Source of the DNA: DASXRU01 sp039933315
Lineage (GTDB): Bacteria; Acidobacteriota; Blastocatellia; Pyrinomonadales; Pyrinomonadaceae
Assembly (NCBI GenBank): GCA_039933315.1
Contig: JBDTOI010000047.1
Coordinates: forward strand, 1 to 25,942
DNA: 25,942 bases
Reading direction: 5' to 3'
How positions within the stretch are numbered: position 1 is the stretch's first letter; each line of letters begins with the position of its first letter. The notes beneath the pieces were generated by a model that was not told the DNA's origin, made no database searches, and worked only from the letters and a program-made list of their open reading frames with translations. Shown piece after piece: positions 7,500 through 14,928 of the stretch. A program made the translations under genes and the position numbers.

Positions 7500-8801
7500 C
7501 TAGGTCGGAATTTGAACCTTCATGGGCCGCCTGTCGCGAACCAGAAACAAAACCAGGACCATGCCCACCAGGGGTATTAGGCTCGCCGTGATCAAAATCG
7601 GCTCGAATGAGGAGCGGTCCGAAACGTAGCCAATCAGATAGGTCGAGATGATCGTGCCCACCCCGGCTCCGGTGCCGCTCATTCCGCTCACGGTGGCGAC
7701 CGACTCGCTTCTGTATAGATCCGAGGGCAGCACGAGCGCCATTGTTGAAAAGGAAGCGTAGGCGAAAGTCGAAACAGCAAACAGGCCGGCGAGTGCGAAT
7801 AGGTTTGAAGTAAAAATAGTTGGAATAAGAAGCGTCATGCCCAGTCCGCCAAACACCACCACCGCTTTGCGCGCACGCAACACCGGCCAGCCGCGTTTGA
7901 TCAGCCAACTGGAGACGCCGCCGCCAAAAAAGTTGCCCAGGTCAGCAGCCACGAACGGAATCCAGAAGGCCAGCAGTCCCTGTTCGGGACTAATTCCTTT
8001 GCTCACGAGGTAGATCGCGAACCAATCGGTGATGAAAAACCAAACCGGGTCCGTCATCGTGCGCGCGGCTATGACTCCCCACGTCTGCGGCAGCTTAATC
8101 AAATCCAGCCAGGCGAGCCGCGGACCGGTGCGCGCCTCAGCAGTTTCCTGATCGAGGCGATCAGCCATGATCATCTCGCGCTCGCTCTCACTAATGCGCG
8201 GATGGGTTTCCGGCGGATGGTATAGCAGCCGCCAGGCACCCAGCCACAGGAACCCAAACGTGCCTGTGATGACGAAGGCCGGACGCCAACTGCCGAAGTA
8301 TTTATACAACCCGATGACGAGTAGTGGCGCAATCGCGCCGCCGATAGAGGAGCCACTGTCAAAGAGAGCTACGGCCCAACCGCGTTCGCGTTTGGGAAAC
8401 CATTCAGAGACGGCCTTCGTCGCGGCCGGCCAGTTGGCAGACTCGCCCGCGCCCAGCAAAAAGCGAAAAAAGGCGAAGCTGCGTATGCCAACGGCGAACG
8501 ACGTTAACATCGCCGCCAATGAGTACCAGATGACGGTGATGGTCAAACCTTTGCGCGTTCCGATGCGATCAATGAGACGGCCAGAAACCGTTTGGCCGAC
8601 AGAATAGGAGACGCGAAACGCAATCACGATCAAGGCGAACTGTTCGTTGTTCCAGTGATAGTCAATCTTGAGGTAAGGGCCCAGCACGGAGAGCGTCTGG
8701 CGATCGATGTAGTTGATAACAGTCGAGGCGAAGAGAAGTCCGCCGATCCACCAGCGCAAGTTTGAAATTGGCCGGCGCGCTATCTTGTCAATCTTTGCCA
8801 T
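7500..8801 (-). CDS. MFS permease, ACS (anion:cation symporter) type, hexuronate-transporter-like
   Basis: This 433-residue inner-membrane protein has about 12 transmembrane segments. The NYIDRQTLS segment (30-38) after helix 1 is characteristic of the ACS family (ExuT-, GudP- and DgoT-like). MFS motif A is present as GRLIDRIGTRKG (74-85) between helices 2 and 3, and the central cytoplasmic loop is long and charged. Characterised relatives import hexuronates, hexonates, glucarate or other organic anions with protons, so an acidic sugar is the best guess. It lies between the fused kinase gene (140 bp upstream) and the inactive-looking mutase. A palindromic operator-like site is 22-40 bp upstream of its ATG, which suggests a regulated promoter of its own. 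The ribosome-binding site is weak. Confidence 0.9.
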   Translation of the reverse strand: MAKIDKIARRPISNLRWWIGGLLFASTVINYIDRQTLSVLGPYLKIDYHWNNEQFALIVIAFRVSYSVGQTVSGRLIDRIGTRKGLTITVIWYSLAAMLTSFAVGIRSFAFFRFLLGAGESANWPAATKAVSEWFPKRERGWAVALFDSGSSIGGAIAPLLVIGLYKYFGSWRPAFVITGTFGFLWLGAWRLLYHPPETHPRISESEREMIMADRLDQETAEARTGPRLAWLDLIKLPQTWGVIAARTMTDPVWFFITDWFAIYLVSKGISPEQGLLAFWIPFVAADLGNFFGGGVSSWLIKRGWPVLRARKAVVVFGGLGMTLLIPTIFTSNLFALAGLFAVSTFAYASFSTMALVLPSDLYRSESVATVSGMSGTGAGVGTIISTYLIGYVSDRSSFEPILITASLIPLVGMVLVLFLVRDRRPMKVQIPT

Positions 8802-8822
8802 AGTCTTTGTTCCGTACCGTAA

Positions 8823-8841
8823 CGCAAACTGTTAGTTTGCG
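8823..8841. promoter_or_regulatory. Operator-like palindrome CGCAAACT-GTT-AGTTTGCG
   Basis: Perfect 8-bp arms (8823-8830 and 8834-8841) around a 3-bp centre lie in the 140-bp gap upstream of the MFS gene. Read on the minus strand it contains CGCAAACTAAC, an 11-mer repeated exactly at 18538-18548 upstream of the TonB receptor. The position just ahead of the MFS ATG suits a repressor site. The ROK-family regulator at 22552 is the candidate binder; a LacI-type protein is an alternative because the half-site resembles theirs. Confidence 0.55.
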
Positions 8842-8941
8842 ATCCTGGCCAGGTAAGTTCGGAAGCTAACACATGGTCCGGTCTGCCTTTCTGCGGTGAA
8901 TGAGAGTCGGGACTCCCAACGCAACGCAAAATGATTCATTC

Positions 8942-11494
8942 TCAAACTGAACCCGCCTGCAACTCGGAGATGAATTGCTCGCAACGGCCTACGTCTTCAA
9001 GCGTCTTGATTCCCTGCTCCTCACGACTGTCTGCAATGGGACACGCAAAGACGCCGGTTTCTCGTCGACCCAGATAGTTGATTAGCTCGTTAGGGAAACC
9101 CAGCTCATAACCCGGACGCTCGTAACGCCCGGCCGATTCGTCCCAGTAGCGCTGTCTCAGATCGAGCAGGGTTTCGAACATCGTCTTACTCTTCAGCACG
9201 AACAACCCGATATTAGTTTCTCCGAAATCCGCGAGCTCCGCTGTCTCGAGGTGCGTCTCGCACGCCGATCGGACCTGGCTATGCTCATCGCGGTGCAACG
9301 GGGCATAAGGAAGATTCTTCAGCGCCGTTGGCAGCACCATCTGGTAATCATCAAAGAGCGTCGCCAGCTTTACAGTGCGTTGCATCGTATTCGAACTAAT
9401 CACGGGCTGAGTGCTCCAAATAACAAATGCCAGTCCATTAAAGTTACGCATTTGTTCGTATGCACTAAAGACGGCGTCTCCCGTTCCCAAAGCCTCAGGC
9501 TGCAGGACGAATGTTACCTCTTCGCCTGCGAGCGCTTCGCGGACAGCTGATTGCGTTTCCGGTGAAACGATGACGAGCGGTGGCCGCGTTTTTCCAAAAG
9601 CTGTCCGCACACTGTTAAGTACGTGAACGATGGCGGGTTTGCCCCCTATCAAGGCCAGGGGCTTTGGCACCTCCAGGCCCGTTTCCCTCGCACGGGCTCC
9701 TTTGCCTGCCGCCACGATTACAGGCCAGACCTCTGCGGCCGGGGCGTCGACTTGTAGCGTGTCCAGCATGGCCGAAATGTTCTCGCGGTAAGCCTCAGCA
9801 TCGCGACCCATCGAGTTGAATTGTTCGATTGCTTCACGCCATACACTATTCAAGGTGAGTGGTCCGAGTCCGTTACCCGGCGTTGAGATCATGACCGATC
9901 CCTCTCGAATTCCATGCCGCTCGCGCGGTTCGTAATACTCCGCCTGCACTCGTTCTGTCAGCGCCGGGACGTGTTCTTCGCTCGTAAGCGCCAGCACATT
10001 TCCACCGAAGCCGCCGCCCATCAGGTGCGCGCCGTAAACATTTGGATCTGAGCGAATGATTTCGACTAAATGTTCCACTTCCGCAGTACTAACGCCATAG
10101 AGATCCCGCAAGCTCTGATGTGATTCGTTAAGAATTGCGCCGAGCGAGCGCATAGCGGAGATGTGCTCGCGAGCATCCGAACCACGCTCGATCGAATCCA
10201 GAATATTTGTGGCGAGCACACCCCGGCGCACCTCTCCGAGGTGATGCAGGGCCCGGGATCGCACTTGCAACGGCAAATTTCGCCGCTCTTTGACCAGTGC
10301 CGGGAAGGCGCGGTCGCATTCAGAAAACGTATCGGGATAGTCCTGCTCAATGGCTGTGAGGGCAAGAGTTTCGGGCAGCTCCATTATCAAAGCTTCAATT
10401 TCATGGAGAGCGGCCACCGATCCTTTGGCAAACGATTCCACCGCTTTCGACCAGGCGCGATGGCGGTCGGGCTGCTTCATCTTCCAGCCTTCGATTACTC
10501 CCGGGATTAGTAATCGCGAGACAGCCGCGCGCTCGTTGTACTCAATCATTATTTCGCGCCCTTTATCGGCTGCCTTTGAGAAGAACGTTATCCACTGGAA
10601 GTACTGGCCAGGCATGGAAACACGCCGCGTGTCGTCCCTCCAATAACTAATACGCACTGCCCGTGAGGTACGGGCGAGACAGATGGTTATGTGGTCCATC
10701 GCCCCGCCTCTGGTACCGACATACCATTCGGCCCTGGCAGAATCGCGGGCCAACTCCTCGGGCGTGTATTTAATATGATTGCCTTCGCGTACGGCTGCGC
10801 CTGCCAGTACGACTAAGGCGGAAGAAGAAGACGCCCCGCCACCCGGCGGTATATTGGAATCAACCGCAAAATCAAATCCAAATCGGGCTTGTTCGCCAAA
10901 CTTCATACGTGCAAAGTAGGCGGCGCCCCTTACGTAATTGTCCCAATGAGGCACAGGGGCAGGCTTCGCATACAAGTAGGATAACCAGTCATCTGCGGCG
11001 CTGCCGGTTGCCGGCACAGGAGGTCCCTCATCGAGTGTGAAGGAGAAAGGCGGATAGTCTTGAGCAGTGGAAGCACCGCGCACACGGTTCGCCTCACTGG
11101 CACGATACAACATCAACATATCGCGTTCTCTGCTTCCGAAGCTAAGCGAGGCGGTGGGAATATAGGAGACATAATCGATGTGCTCACCGAGAATATTGAT
11201 TCGAGCTGGAGCACGCAACAGGGTAACCGCGCCATCACCGTAGAGTTTCAGAAACAAATCGCAAAGTTCGTTTAATCGCGTCAACTTGTCCCTGAGCTGC
11301 TCCTCGTGATTGCCATATTCCTGCTCGAAGAGGTAAAGAACGGAGCGATCACTCATCTCACGTTGAGAATTCCCCGTCTCGGTCAGATAATCCAGAAGCC
11401 CCAACTTGTCGCCATTTGATCGGACTCTGGCCCACTGATTGTCTTCTCCGATAAGTATTTCGGACAAAGCAATTTTTAGTTCCGAGACAATCAT
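8942..11494 (-). CDS. Fused GHMP sugar kinase / sugar-1-phosphate nucleotidyltransferase
   Basis: This 850-residue bifunctional protein would make a sugar-1-phosphate with ATP and then a nucleotide sugar. Residues 1-85 are an unrecognised helical extension. Residues 90-545 are a galactokinase-like GHMP kinase: ARINILGEHIDY (98-109), the ATP loop PPGGGASSSS (216-225), AMDH with presumed catalytic Asp267, and the C-terminal MGGGFGGN (492-499). Residues 590-845 are a GlmU/MobA-like transferase: AAGKGAR (595-601), KPL (611-613), QPEALGTG (665-672) and ETNIGLF. At the usual metal aspartate (GDxPL in GlmU) it reads STQPV (694-698), so that ligand is missing or moved. The kinase-first order is the reverse of bacterial fucokinase/GDP-fucose pyrophosphorylase. 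The substrate is unknown; galactose, galacturonate or an aminosugar all fit. First gene of the minus-strand run; weak ribosome-binding site. Confidence 0.87.
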   Translation of the reverse strand: MIVSELKIALSEILIGEDNQWARVRSNGDKLGLLDYLTETGNSQREMSDRSVLYLFEQEYGNHEEQLRDKLTRLNELCDLFLKLYGDGAVTLLRAPARINILGEHIDYVSYIPTASLSFGSRERDMLMLYRASEANRVRGASTAQDYPPFSFTLDEGPPVPATGSAADDWLSYLYAKPAPVPHWDNYVRGAAYFARMKFGEQARFGFDFAVDSNIPPGGGASSSSALVVLAGAAVREGNHIKYTPEELARDSARAEWYVGTRGGAMDHITICLARTSRAVRISYWRDDTRRVSMPGQYFQWITFFSKAADKGREIMIEYNERAAVSRLLIPGVIEGWKMKQPDRHRAWSKAVESFAKGSVAALHEIEALIMELPETLALTAIEQDYPDTFSECDRAFPALVKERRNLPLQVRSRALHHLGEVRRGVLATNILDSIERGSDAREHISAMRSLGAILNESHQSLRDLYGVSTAEVEHLVEIIRSDPNVYGAHLMGGGFGGNVLALTSEEHVPALTERVQAEYYEPRERHGIREGSVMISTPGNGLGPLTLNSVWREAIEQFNSMGRDAEAYRENISAMLDTLQVDAPAAEVWPVIVAAGKGARARETGLEVPKPLALIGGKPAIVHVLNSVRTAFGKTRPPLVIVSPETQSAVREALAGEEVTFVLQPEALGTGDAVFSAYEQMRNFNGLAFVIWSTQPVISSNTMQRTVKLATLFDDYQMVLPTALKNLPYAPLHRDEHSQVRSACETHLETAELADFGETNIGLFVLKSKTMFETLLDLRQRYWDESAGRYERPGYELGFPNELINYLGRRETGVFACPIADSREEQGIKTLEDVGRCEQFISELQAGSV

Positions 11495-11589
11495 TGTCGC
11501 GTTCTTTCAGAGATAATTAAGAATACCGTTGCGGCTGAATGGCCTAAATATTCCATAGACCCTTGAACAAACAAGGTGAATAAAAACCG

Positions 11590-11618
11590 TTGCTACCGCG
11601 GGTTTCTGATGCTATAAG
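11590..11618 (+). promoter_or_regulatory. Candidate sigma-70-type promoter, TTGCTA-N17-TATAAG
   Basis: TTGCTA (11590-11595) and TATAAG (11613-11618) are spaced by 17 bp. A closely similar arrangement, TTGCTT-N18-TATAAG with the same GCTATAAG end, occurs upstream of the TonB receptor at 18402-18431. Both lie about 320 bp before the start codon, which would give a long leader in each case. Judged by consensus only. Confidence 0.4.
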
Positions 11619-11702
11619 GCGCTAAGCCCGTTTGTTGGAGTTGTCATCCGCCCAATGCCAGATCAGAATTGCGACCGAGAACGAGTCGATAATCTTTGAA
11701 AA

Positions 11703-11751
11703 TTCAGACCTGTCGGCCATTTCTACAGGGAACTGGTTCATCAGGTCTGAA
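11703..11751. repeat. 10-bp inverted repeat TTCAGACCTG / CAGGTCTGAA
   Basis: Perfect arms at 11703-11712 and 11742-11751 enclose 29 bp. The spacing of 39 bp between arm starts (close to four helical turns) suits two DNA-bound dimers or a looped RNA stem in the leader. It is followed within 25 bp by a second hairpin (CACTCGA/TCGAGTG, 11776-11798). Confidence 0.5.
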
Positions 11752-11935
11752 CGGTTAGTTGGGGCTGCTTACAAACACTCGACGCTCCGTATCGAGTGAG
11801 TGATGCGATCTAATTGTTTTTGAAAAAACGAACGATGGGTAATCCAATAATACACGCCATGGAGATTGTCAAACTAAATATGATCTTTGTTCTTAATTGT
11901 CGACTTGGAACGCAGCCAGGTACCTAGGAGGACAA

Positions 11936-13162
11936 ATGGACGCGAGCAGTAGAAGACACTGGTTAGCAACAGCTGCGACGGCTGGACTGGCTATGGTCGG
12001 GGCCGAATTTCTTAACCGCAGCCGCGCCGATGCTAAATCCAGCTCCCGGCCCGGGGCAGTCAAGTCCCAGGGGAATGACAGGCCGTTGGCATTGAAGGAC
12101 TATCAGCCGCGAAGCATGCTACATGTACCGCAAACACACGTACCGCGGTCGCGCTACCCGAATATAGATTTTCACTCACACTTGTCGTGGATTGATCGCA
12201 AGGGAAAAACGGAAGTTGTTCATCACACCGCGAAGCCGGAAGAGATTCTTCAGGTGATGGATGCCAAGAACATTCGCATGATGATCAATCTAACGGGTGG
12301 CTATGGACCTCTGCTCGGGGAAACGATTCGTCACTGGCAGGCGCCGCATCCCGATCGTTTCATTGTCTTCACTGAGCCATGGTACGACAAAATCATCACT
12401 CCAGATTATTCCCAGTTTCAGGCGGATCAACTCGAAAGCGCGAAGAAGATGGGCGCGAGGGGATTGAAGGTTCTCAAGAGGTTAGGTCTCTATCTTAGGG
12501 AGAACGTGACGACTGGTCCATTGGTCAAAGTAGATGACCGGCGTTTCGATAAAATGTGGGACGCGGCGGGCGCTCTGGACATGCCGGTGGCGATTCATGT
12601 CTCTGATCCCGACGCATTCTTTCTGCCAATCGATCGTTTCAATGAACGCTATGAGGAACTTAGCGCCCACCCCGACTGGTCTTTTCATGGAAAGGACTTT
12701 CCCAGCAATGCTGAATTACAGGAAGCCCGCAACCGGGTGATGGCGCGCCACCCACGCACGAAGTTCGTGGCCCTTCACGTCTCAGACTCCGAGAACCTGC
12801 CCTACGTTTCCGAGTGCCTGGATCGCTATCCGAATATGTATGTTGATATTGCTGCCCGCATTGGCGAGCTGGGACGACAGCCACGGATGGCGCGAAAGTT
12901 TTTCGACAAGTACCAGGATCGAATTGTCTTTGCGACAGATGCCACGCCTCATGGCAATGAAACTCCACAGCAGATCTTCGGCAACGAGTTATACGAAATC
13001 TATTACCGGTTTCTCGAAACTGAGGATGAGTACTTCGACTATGCCCCCGCGCCGAAACCTCCCCAGGGACGTTGGCAGATCTACGGAATTAACCTACCGG
13101 AGAAGATTCTGCGCAAGGTCTACTATGAAAATGCCTCCCGATTATTAGGCCTGAAGACTTAA
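11936..13162 (+). CDS. Tat-exported amidohydrolase (Amidohydrolase_2 family)
   Basis: The chosen ATG at 11936 follows AGGAGG with a 4-nt gap; an upstream TTG at 11897 in the same frame has no such site and would bury the signal. The 408-residue product starts with a twin-arginine signal, SSRRHWL (4-10), followed by an Ala-rich hydrophobic stretch. The metal-dependent TIM-barrel hydrolase has IDFHSHL (HxH, His80 and His82), the strand-end histidines AIHVSDP and ALHVSDS, and FATDATPHG with the catalytic-type Asp. The family includes decarboxylases and lactone or amide hydrolases, so a sugar lactone or ester-like substrate in the periplasm is plausible. It is the first gene of the secreted-enzyme group and reads away from the kinase gene. 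Confidence 0.87.
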   Translation: MDASSRRHWLATAATAGLAMVGAEFLNRSRADAKSSSRPGAVKSQGNDRPLALKDYQPRSMLHVPQTHVPRSRYPNIDFHSHLSWIDRKGKTEVVHHTAKPEEILQVMDAKNIRMMINLTGGYGPLLGETIRHWQAPHPDRFIVFTEPWYDKIITPDYSQFQADQLESAKKMGARGLKVLKRLGLYLRENVTTGPLVKVDDRRFDKMWDAAGALDMPVAIHVSDPDAFFLPIDRFNERYEELSAHPDWSFHGKDFPSNAELQEARNRVMARHPRTKFVALHVSDSENLPYVSECLDRYPNMYVDIAARIGELGRQPRMARKFFDKYQDRIVFATDATPHGNETPQQIFGNELYEIYYRFLETEDEYFDYAPAPKPPQGRWQIYGINLPEKILRKVYYENASRLLGLKT

Positions 13163-13181
13163 CCAATGCTTAGGGAGGGCA

Positions 13182-13249
13182 CGATCCAACGCATATCACG
13201 AAATCTCGCGAACGAGTTTACTGCTGATTTCGTGTGGGTTCGTGGATCG
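13182..13249. repeat. Interrupted dyad in the amidohydrolase/barrel-protein gap
   Basis: CGATCCA (13182-13188) pairs with TGGATCG (13243-13249), and CACGAAAT (13197-13204) pairs with ATTTCGTG (13227-13234). The two paired blocks are separated by unpaired 8-base segments of equal length. A small CTCG-CGAA-CGAG hairpin sits at 13205-13216 in the loop. The phrase TTTCGTGTGGGTTCGTGGATC is like dispersed repeats I recall from environmental genomes, so this is probably a decayed palindromic repeat; an attenuating RNA hairpin is the alternative. Confidence 0.5.
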
Positions 13250-13286
13250 CGTGCTGCTCTTCCCTTTCACTCAGCCGATAACGCAC

Positions 13287-14912
13287 ATGCGAACAACGAG
13301 TGATTCACGCCGGTCGTTTGTCAAAAATAGCCTGCTGTTTTTGGCGGCGGCTCCGCTGGCGCGTCGGCCCGGGAACATGTCTCCGCGGACGGCGGAAGTG
13401 GAAGTGACTCTGGAGGGTCGCGCGACGGATCTGGGAAATGAGCTTGTCAGTTTTGGCCTTCCGCTTCCGCCCGGCTTTCTGGCGGACCCGCGCCGCGTGA
13501 AGGTTGTAGCTGAAAACGGACAAGAAGTAATTGCCGCGGTTCGCGCTCTGGAACCCTGGCGCATCGGCGGAAAAGAAGGCGCCATTCGTTCACTGCTGAT
13601 CCAATTCAAGTCAGACTTCGCAGGCCGGCAAACCCAGCGAGTCAGGATCCTCTTTCATCAGGCGCGGCAAAAGAATTCAAATGACTTTGTGCCCGTATCG
13701 CGGACATTGATTGATGGAGCAGGTCTGCAAGGACCGCGCGTCAGTGCGCTGTTGCCGGCCCAATGGCTCTGTGATTCCTTGATTGTGGGCCCGCAGACAC
13801 CGGCGACCTCCTCCGGGGCTTATTCACCTTACGATCAGTTTGTCGAGAAAAACTTTCCCGGGTCGCTTGCCTATCTGGATAGCCAGGTGTATTCCGAGTG
13901 GCTTTTTGATCGCACGACTGTCTATTACAAGATGTACGTGCGCACCGGAGAGAGGAAATTCCTCGACGCCGCTTATCACGCCGCGCACTTCGTAAGACAG
14001 CACACGAAAATGAACGGCCCTGACGCCGGCATCTTCACCTTGAAGGGGCCGGACCTCAAATACGTTTACCCGCGGGCGATGCACATTCATTACCTGTTGA
14101 CCGGCGACGAACGCGCGCTCGTCACCGGCAAGCTGATGGCGCAGTATTGCATTAAGCATCAAGAACCTGTTTACCATCCCGAGCTCATCAAACCCGTTCC
14201 TCTCCGCGTTGACCCCGAACGCGGTCGAAACTTCTGGACGCTCCGGCACCAGGGGTACGGGTTGCTCGGCATCCTGCATGGATGGGAGATGACGGGCGAC
14301 GCGGCTTACTGGATAAAAGCGCGTGAATGTGTTGCAGCGTATTACCAGCACCAGCGGCAGCCGCCCGATGGTCATCCTCCTGACGGTTCTTTGAGACAGG
14401 ACTGGGAACTCTACGATCCTAATGAGGCGACCTTCAAAGGCGCCACTTCCGCATGGATGATGGCACTGTTGCTTGATCCCCTCTTCCATTACTGGACGCT
14501 GACCGGCGATAGGCGCGTGCCGGAAACGGTCGTCAAGTGGTGCGACTTTCTCGATCGCCAGGGGATCGTGCCGGATGGATCGAAGGCCTACTATGTGATC
14601 AACTGTTTCGCCACTCTTGATCAGAAAGCACCACGCGGTGAGCTCGGCCCTGACATGGAGATGCACAATGCGGAGATGGCTTACACCTTCGCGCTGGGCA
14701 TCTTTTTTAGCGAGGATCGAAAGCGGCGCGAGATTTATCGAGAGCGTTTCCAACGGTTCTTTTCGCTGGCCGTCAAGCTCGATGTTAACCACCCTGCCCG
14801 CGCCTTTAACTGGGCCTTTCAATTCTCAAGTCAGCTGGTCTATTTCATGAAGCACGAGGGCGCCGGCCAGCGGGGCGTTCGCGGGCTAAGGGCAGGTGGT
14901 ACTGACCTGTGA
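13287..14912 (+). CDS. Tat-exported (alpha/alpha)-barrel protein, PcRGLX/YetA-like, probable glycan-active enzyme
   Basis: The ATG at 13287 places a near-ideal twin-arginine motif, SRRSFVK (7-13), at the N-terminus; an in-frame GTG at 13242 would put 15 residues in front. The 541-residue product has an N-terminal beta domain of about 150 residues with VSFGLPLPPGFL and DPRRVKVV, resembling the RIFT-barrel of exo-rhamnogalacturonan-lyase-like proteins. A helical repeat region with many Trp, Tyr and His follows (YYKMYVRTGERKFLDAAYHAAHF, then LHGWEMTGDAAYW and HYWTLTGDRRV), typical of a six-hairpin (alpha/alpha) barrel. I assign it as a periplasmic lyase or hydrolase acting on oligosaccharides, with low certainty on chemistry. 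It precedes the DUF4832 gene by 16 bp, so the two are co-translated. Confidence 0.7.
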   Translation: MRTTSDSRRSFVKNSLLFLAAAPLARRPGNMSPRTAEVEVTLEGRATDLGNELVSFGLPLPPGFLADPRRVKVVAENGQEVIAAVRALEPWRIGGKEGAIRSLLIQFKSDFAGRQTQRVRILFHQARQKNSNDFVPVSRTLIDGAGLQGPRVSALLPAQWLCDSLIVGPQTPATSSGAYSPYDQFVEKNFPGSLAYLDSQVYSEWLFDRTTVYYKMYVRTGERKFLDAAYHAAHFVRQHTKMNGPDAGIFTLKGPDLKYVYPRAMHIHYLLTGDERALVTGKLMAQYCIKHQEPVYHPELIKPVPLRVDPERGRNFWTLRHQGYGLLGILHGWEMTGDAAYWIKARECVAAYYQHQRQPPDGHPPDGSLRQDWELYDPNEATFKGATSAWMMALLLDPLFHYWTLTGDRRVPETVVKWCDFLDRQGIVPDGSKAYYVINCFATLDQKAPRGELGPDMEMHNAEMAYTFALGIFFSEDRKRREIYRERFQRFFSLAVKLDVNHPARAFNWAFQFSSQLVYFMKHEGAGQRGVRGLRAGGTDL

Positions 14913-14928
14913 CCGGGGGAAAGCAACC

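Larger units (their letters stand above)
11495..11935. promoter_or_regulatory. Divergent intergenic control region
   Basis: These 441 bp separate the minus-strand run from the plus-strand secreted-enzyme genes and hold no ORF I can support. They contain a plus-strand promoter candidate (11590-11618), a minus-strand candidate (TTGACA complement at 11867-11872 with CCAATA at 11844-11849, 17-bp spacer), a 10-bp dyad (11703-11712 with 11742-11751), a 7-bp hairpin (11776-11782 with 11792-11798) and one AACTAAC half-site on the minus strand (11753-11760). If both promoters are real, their transcripts overlap head to head. Confidence 0.5.

Noticed and set aside
11897..11935. Upstream TTG start for the amidohydrolase
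   Set aside because: The ATG at 11936 has AGGAGG directly before it and places the twin-arginine motif at the N-terminus.
13824..14822. 332-codon open frame on the minus strand opposite the barrel-protein gene
   Set aside because: It is antisense to a well-supported Tat-exported protein, has no recognisable domain, and reflects GC-biased third positions of the plus-strand gene.
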